Shown: positions 4,314 to 5,384 of the stretch, piece by piece | Layout of the letters: each line of letters opens with the position of its first letter | How positions within the stretch are numbered: position 1 is the first letter of the stretch | Assembly: GCA_014729315.1 (NCBI GenBank) | Contig: WJKD01000596.1 | Span: 1-5,384, forward strand | DNA length: 5,384 bases | Direction of reading: 5' to 3' | DNA from: Promethearchaeota archaeon | GTDB taxonomy: Archaea; Asgardarchaeota; Lokiarchaeia; Sigynarchaeales; SOKP01 | The notes under the pieces: generated by a model | The model's database searches: none | The model's input: only the letters and a program-made list of their open reading frames with translations | Told to the model about the DNA's origin: nothing | Position numbers and translations under genes: made by a program

Positions 4314-5384
4314 ATGAAGACTTTTGACGTAATAATTTCGGGAGCTGGACCCTCTGGTTCAAGATGCGCTAAAATTCTCGCAGAGCAAGGATATAAAGTA
4401 GCTTTACTTGAAAAAAATGTTAATTGGAGGAAACCATGCGGTGGCGCAGTCAGTGCTAGAATTATGTCGAAATATTATCCTCAGTTAAATGAGACAGATC
4501 CACATATTCTAAATGGTGCGATAATGTTTTCAGCTGATTATAACAAATTAGAATACAATTGGGAAAAAGAGGCAACCGATTCAATCGTTGTCGATCGCCT
4601 AGAATTCGACAATTATATAAGAAATATTGCGGTAGAAAATGGGGCAGAACTTTTCGATCAAAATATATCATTCGATTTTGTAATGAAAGACGAAAGGATC
4701 GTTGGGATAAAAACCAAAACCCCATCTGGAATTAAGCAATATAAAGGAAAAATTATAATTATTGCCGATGGAATGAGTTCTAAACTGGCCGTAAAATCTA
4801 AATTGAGGGATAGATGGAATATCAAGGACTTGGGATTGGCAAAATGCTCGATTTTGGAAGGTAATAATCGATTGCATAAGAACAAAATGTACCTCTATTT
4901 TAGACCGTATAAAGGTTATGGATGGATATTTCCACTAAGTAAGACGAAGTTTAATATTGGATGCGGAACATTTGCCGAAGATAATCTGAAATATAATTTA
5001 AATTACATTTTTGAAGAATTTAAAAACGACCAACATATTAGACAATTTTTTCCAGAATCGAATTATAAAGAAATCTGGACGGGATCTTATCCTCTTTCTG
5101 CGATTGGAGTATTAGACAAATCTCTAGTGAAAGACAATGTCATGATAGTTGGAGACGCTGCGGGATTTGTGTCCCCTATTAGCGGAGAAGGGATTCATCC
5201 AAGTATTGTATCAGGCGAGATAGCTGCCGAGGCTGCGATCCAAGCTTTACAAACCAAAGAAATCTCTCGTAGAACTTTAAGATATTATAAGAATCATACT
5301 TATATAAAGAAGATTGTAAGAAATTTTAAATTAAAACGCTCTATGGTTGACTTTTTTTACGAAAAAAACGGGAAAAACCTTGAC
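4314..5384 (+). CDS. Geranylgeranyl reductase family FAD-dependent oxidoreductase, C-terminus missing
   Basis: 357 codons from the ATG, cut by the right edge with no stop; family members are usually about 390-450 residues, so the C-terminal part is absent. The Rossmann FAD motif GAGPSG is at 10-15 and E33 ends the second strand. PCGG (41-44) is the family motif next to the flavin with its conserved cysteine, followed by VDRLEFD (93-99) and ADGMSS (151-156). YGWIFP (202-207) followed eight residues later by GCG (216-218) is the YxWxFP-x7-8-GxG signature of geranylgeranyl reductases. GDAAGFVSPISGEGI (280-294) is the second FAD-binding motif. By family, it hydrogenates the double bonds of geranylgeranyl chains in archaeal ether lipids or related isoprenoids at the membrane surface. 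The donor may be reduced ferredoxin, F420 or NAD(P)H and cannot be told from sequence. Alternatives are reduction of a quinone side chain or another prenyl group. No lipid-synthesis gene adjoins it here. The start has no Shine-Dalgarno motif. Confidence 0.93.
   Translation, partial: MKTFDVIISGAGPSGSRCAKILAEQGYKVALLEKNVNWRKPCGGAVSARIMSKYYPQLNETDPHILNGAIMFSADYNKLEYNWEKEATDSIVVDRLEFDNYIRNIAVENGAELFDQNISFDFVMKDERIVGIKTKTPSGIKQYKGKIIIIADGMSSKLAVKSKLRDRWNIKDLGLAKCSILEGNNRLHKNKMYLYFRPYKGYGWIFPLSKTKFNIGCGTFAEDNLKYNLNYIFEEFKNDQHIRQFFPESNYKEIWTGSYPLSAIGVLDKSLVKDNVMIVGDAAGFVSPISGEGIHPSIVSGEIAAEAAIQALQTKEISRRTLRYYKNHTYIKKIVRNFKLKRSMVDFFYEKNGKNLD

Noticed and set aside
4462..4885. Three overlapping minus-strand ORFs
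   Set aside because: They are antisense to the reductase gene, overlap each other and show no domain; the plus-strand protein carries all family motifs in order.

Overview
The window is AT-rich DNA, with very AT-rich intergenic spacers, from what is almost certainly an archaeon. Three things point that way: a full-length HdrA of the methanogen/Asgard type, a geranylgeranyl-reductase family flavoprotein (archaeal lipid saturation), and TATA-box promoters with bare U-rich terminators and no usable Shine-Dalgarno motif before any start codon. The combination of a lone hdrA, a multi-pass orphan membrane protein and short charged microproteins suggests an uncultured lineage, possibly Asgard (Lokiarchaeia-like). 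That last step is inference only.

Layout. On the minus strand, reading leftward, lie hdrA (495-2513), its T-rich terminator, and then the promoter and N-terminal part of a J-domain co-chaperone that runs off the left edge (1-308). On the plus strand, starting from a 482-bp divergent spacer, lie a seven-helix membrane protein (2996-3733), a 50-residue charged microprotein (3985-4137) and a geranylgeranyl-reductase-like protein cut by the right edge (4314-5384). Every gene appears to be its own transcription unit: spacers are 176-482 bp, most genes are followed by T-tracts, and each has a plausible TATA box.

Functionally the genes do not form an obvious pathway. HdrA is the FAD and iron-sulfur bifurcating subunit of heterodisulfide reductase complexes, but neither neighbour is hdrB, hdrC, mvhD or a hydrogenase gene. 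Its partners must be encoded elsewhere. The GGR-like protein probably saturates isoprenoid chains using low-potential electrons; reduced ferredoxin is one possible donor, and HdrA complexes make it, but linking the two is speculative.

The most notable non-coding structure is in the hdrA/membrane-protein spacer. It has a perfect 20-bp palindrome over the likely hdrA TATA box, two further TATAAAA...TTTTAT(A/T) inverted repeats upstream, and, at the other end, two identical TTTATATA boxes 42 bp apart followed by a short inverted repeat at the predicted start of transcription. I see no tRNA, rRNA, CRISPR array, insertion sequence or obvious new defence system here.
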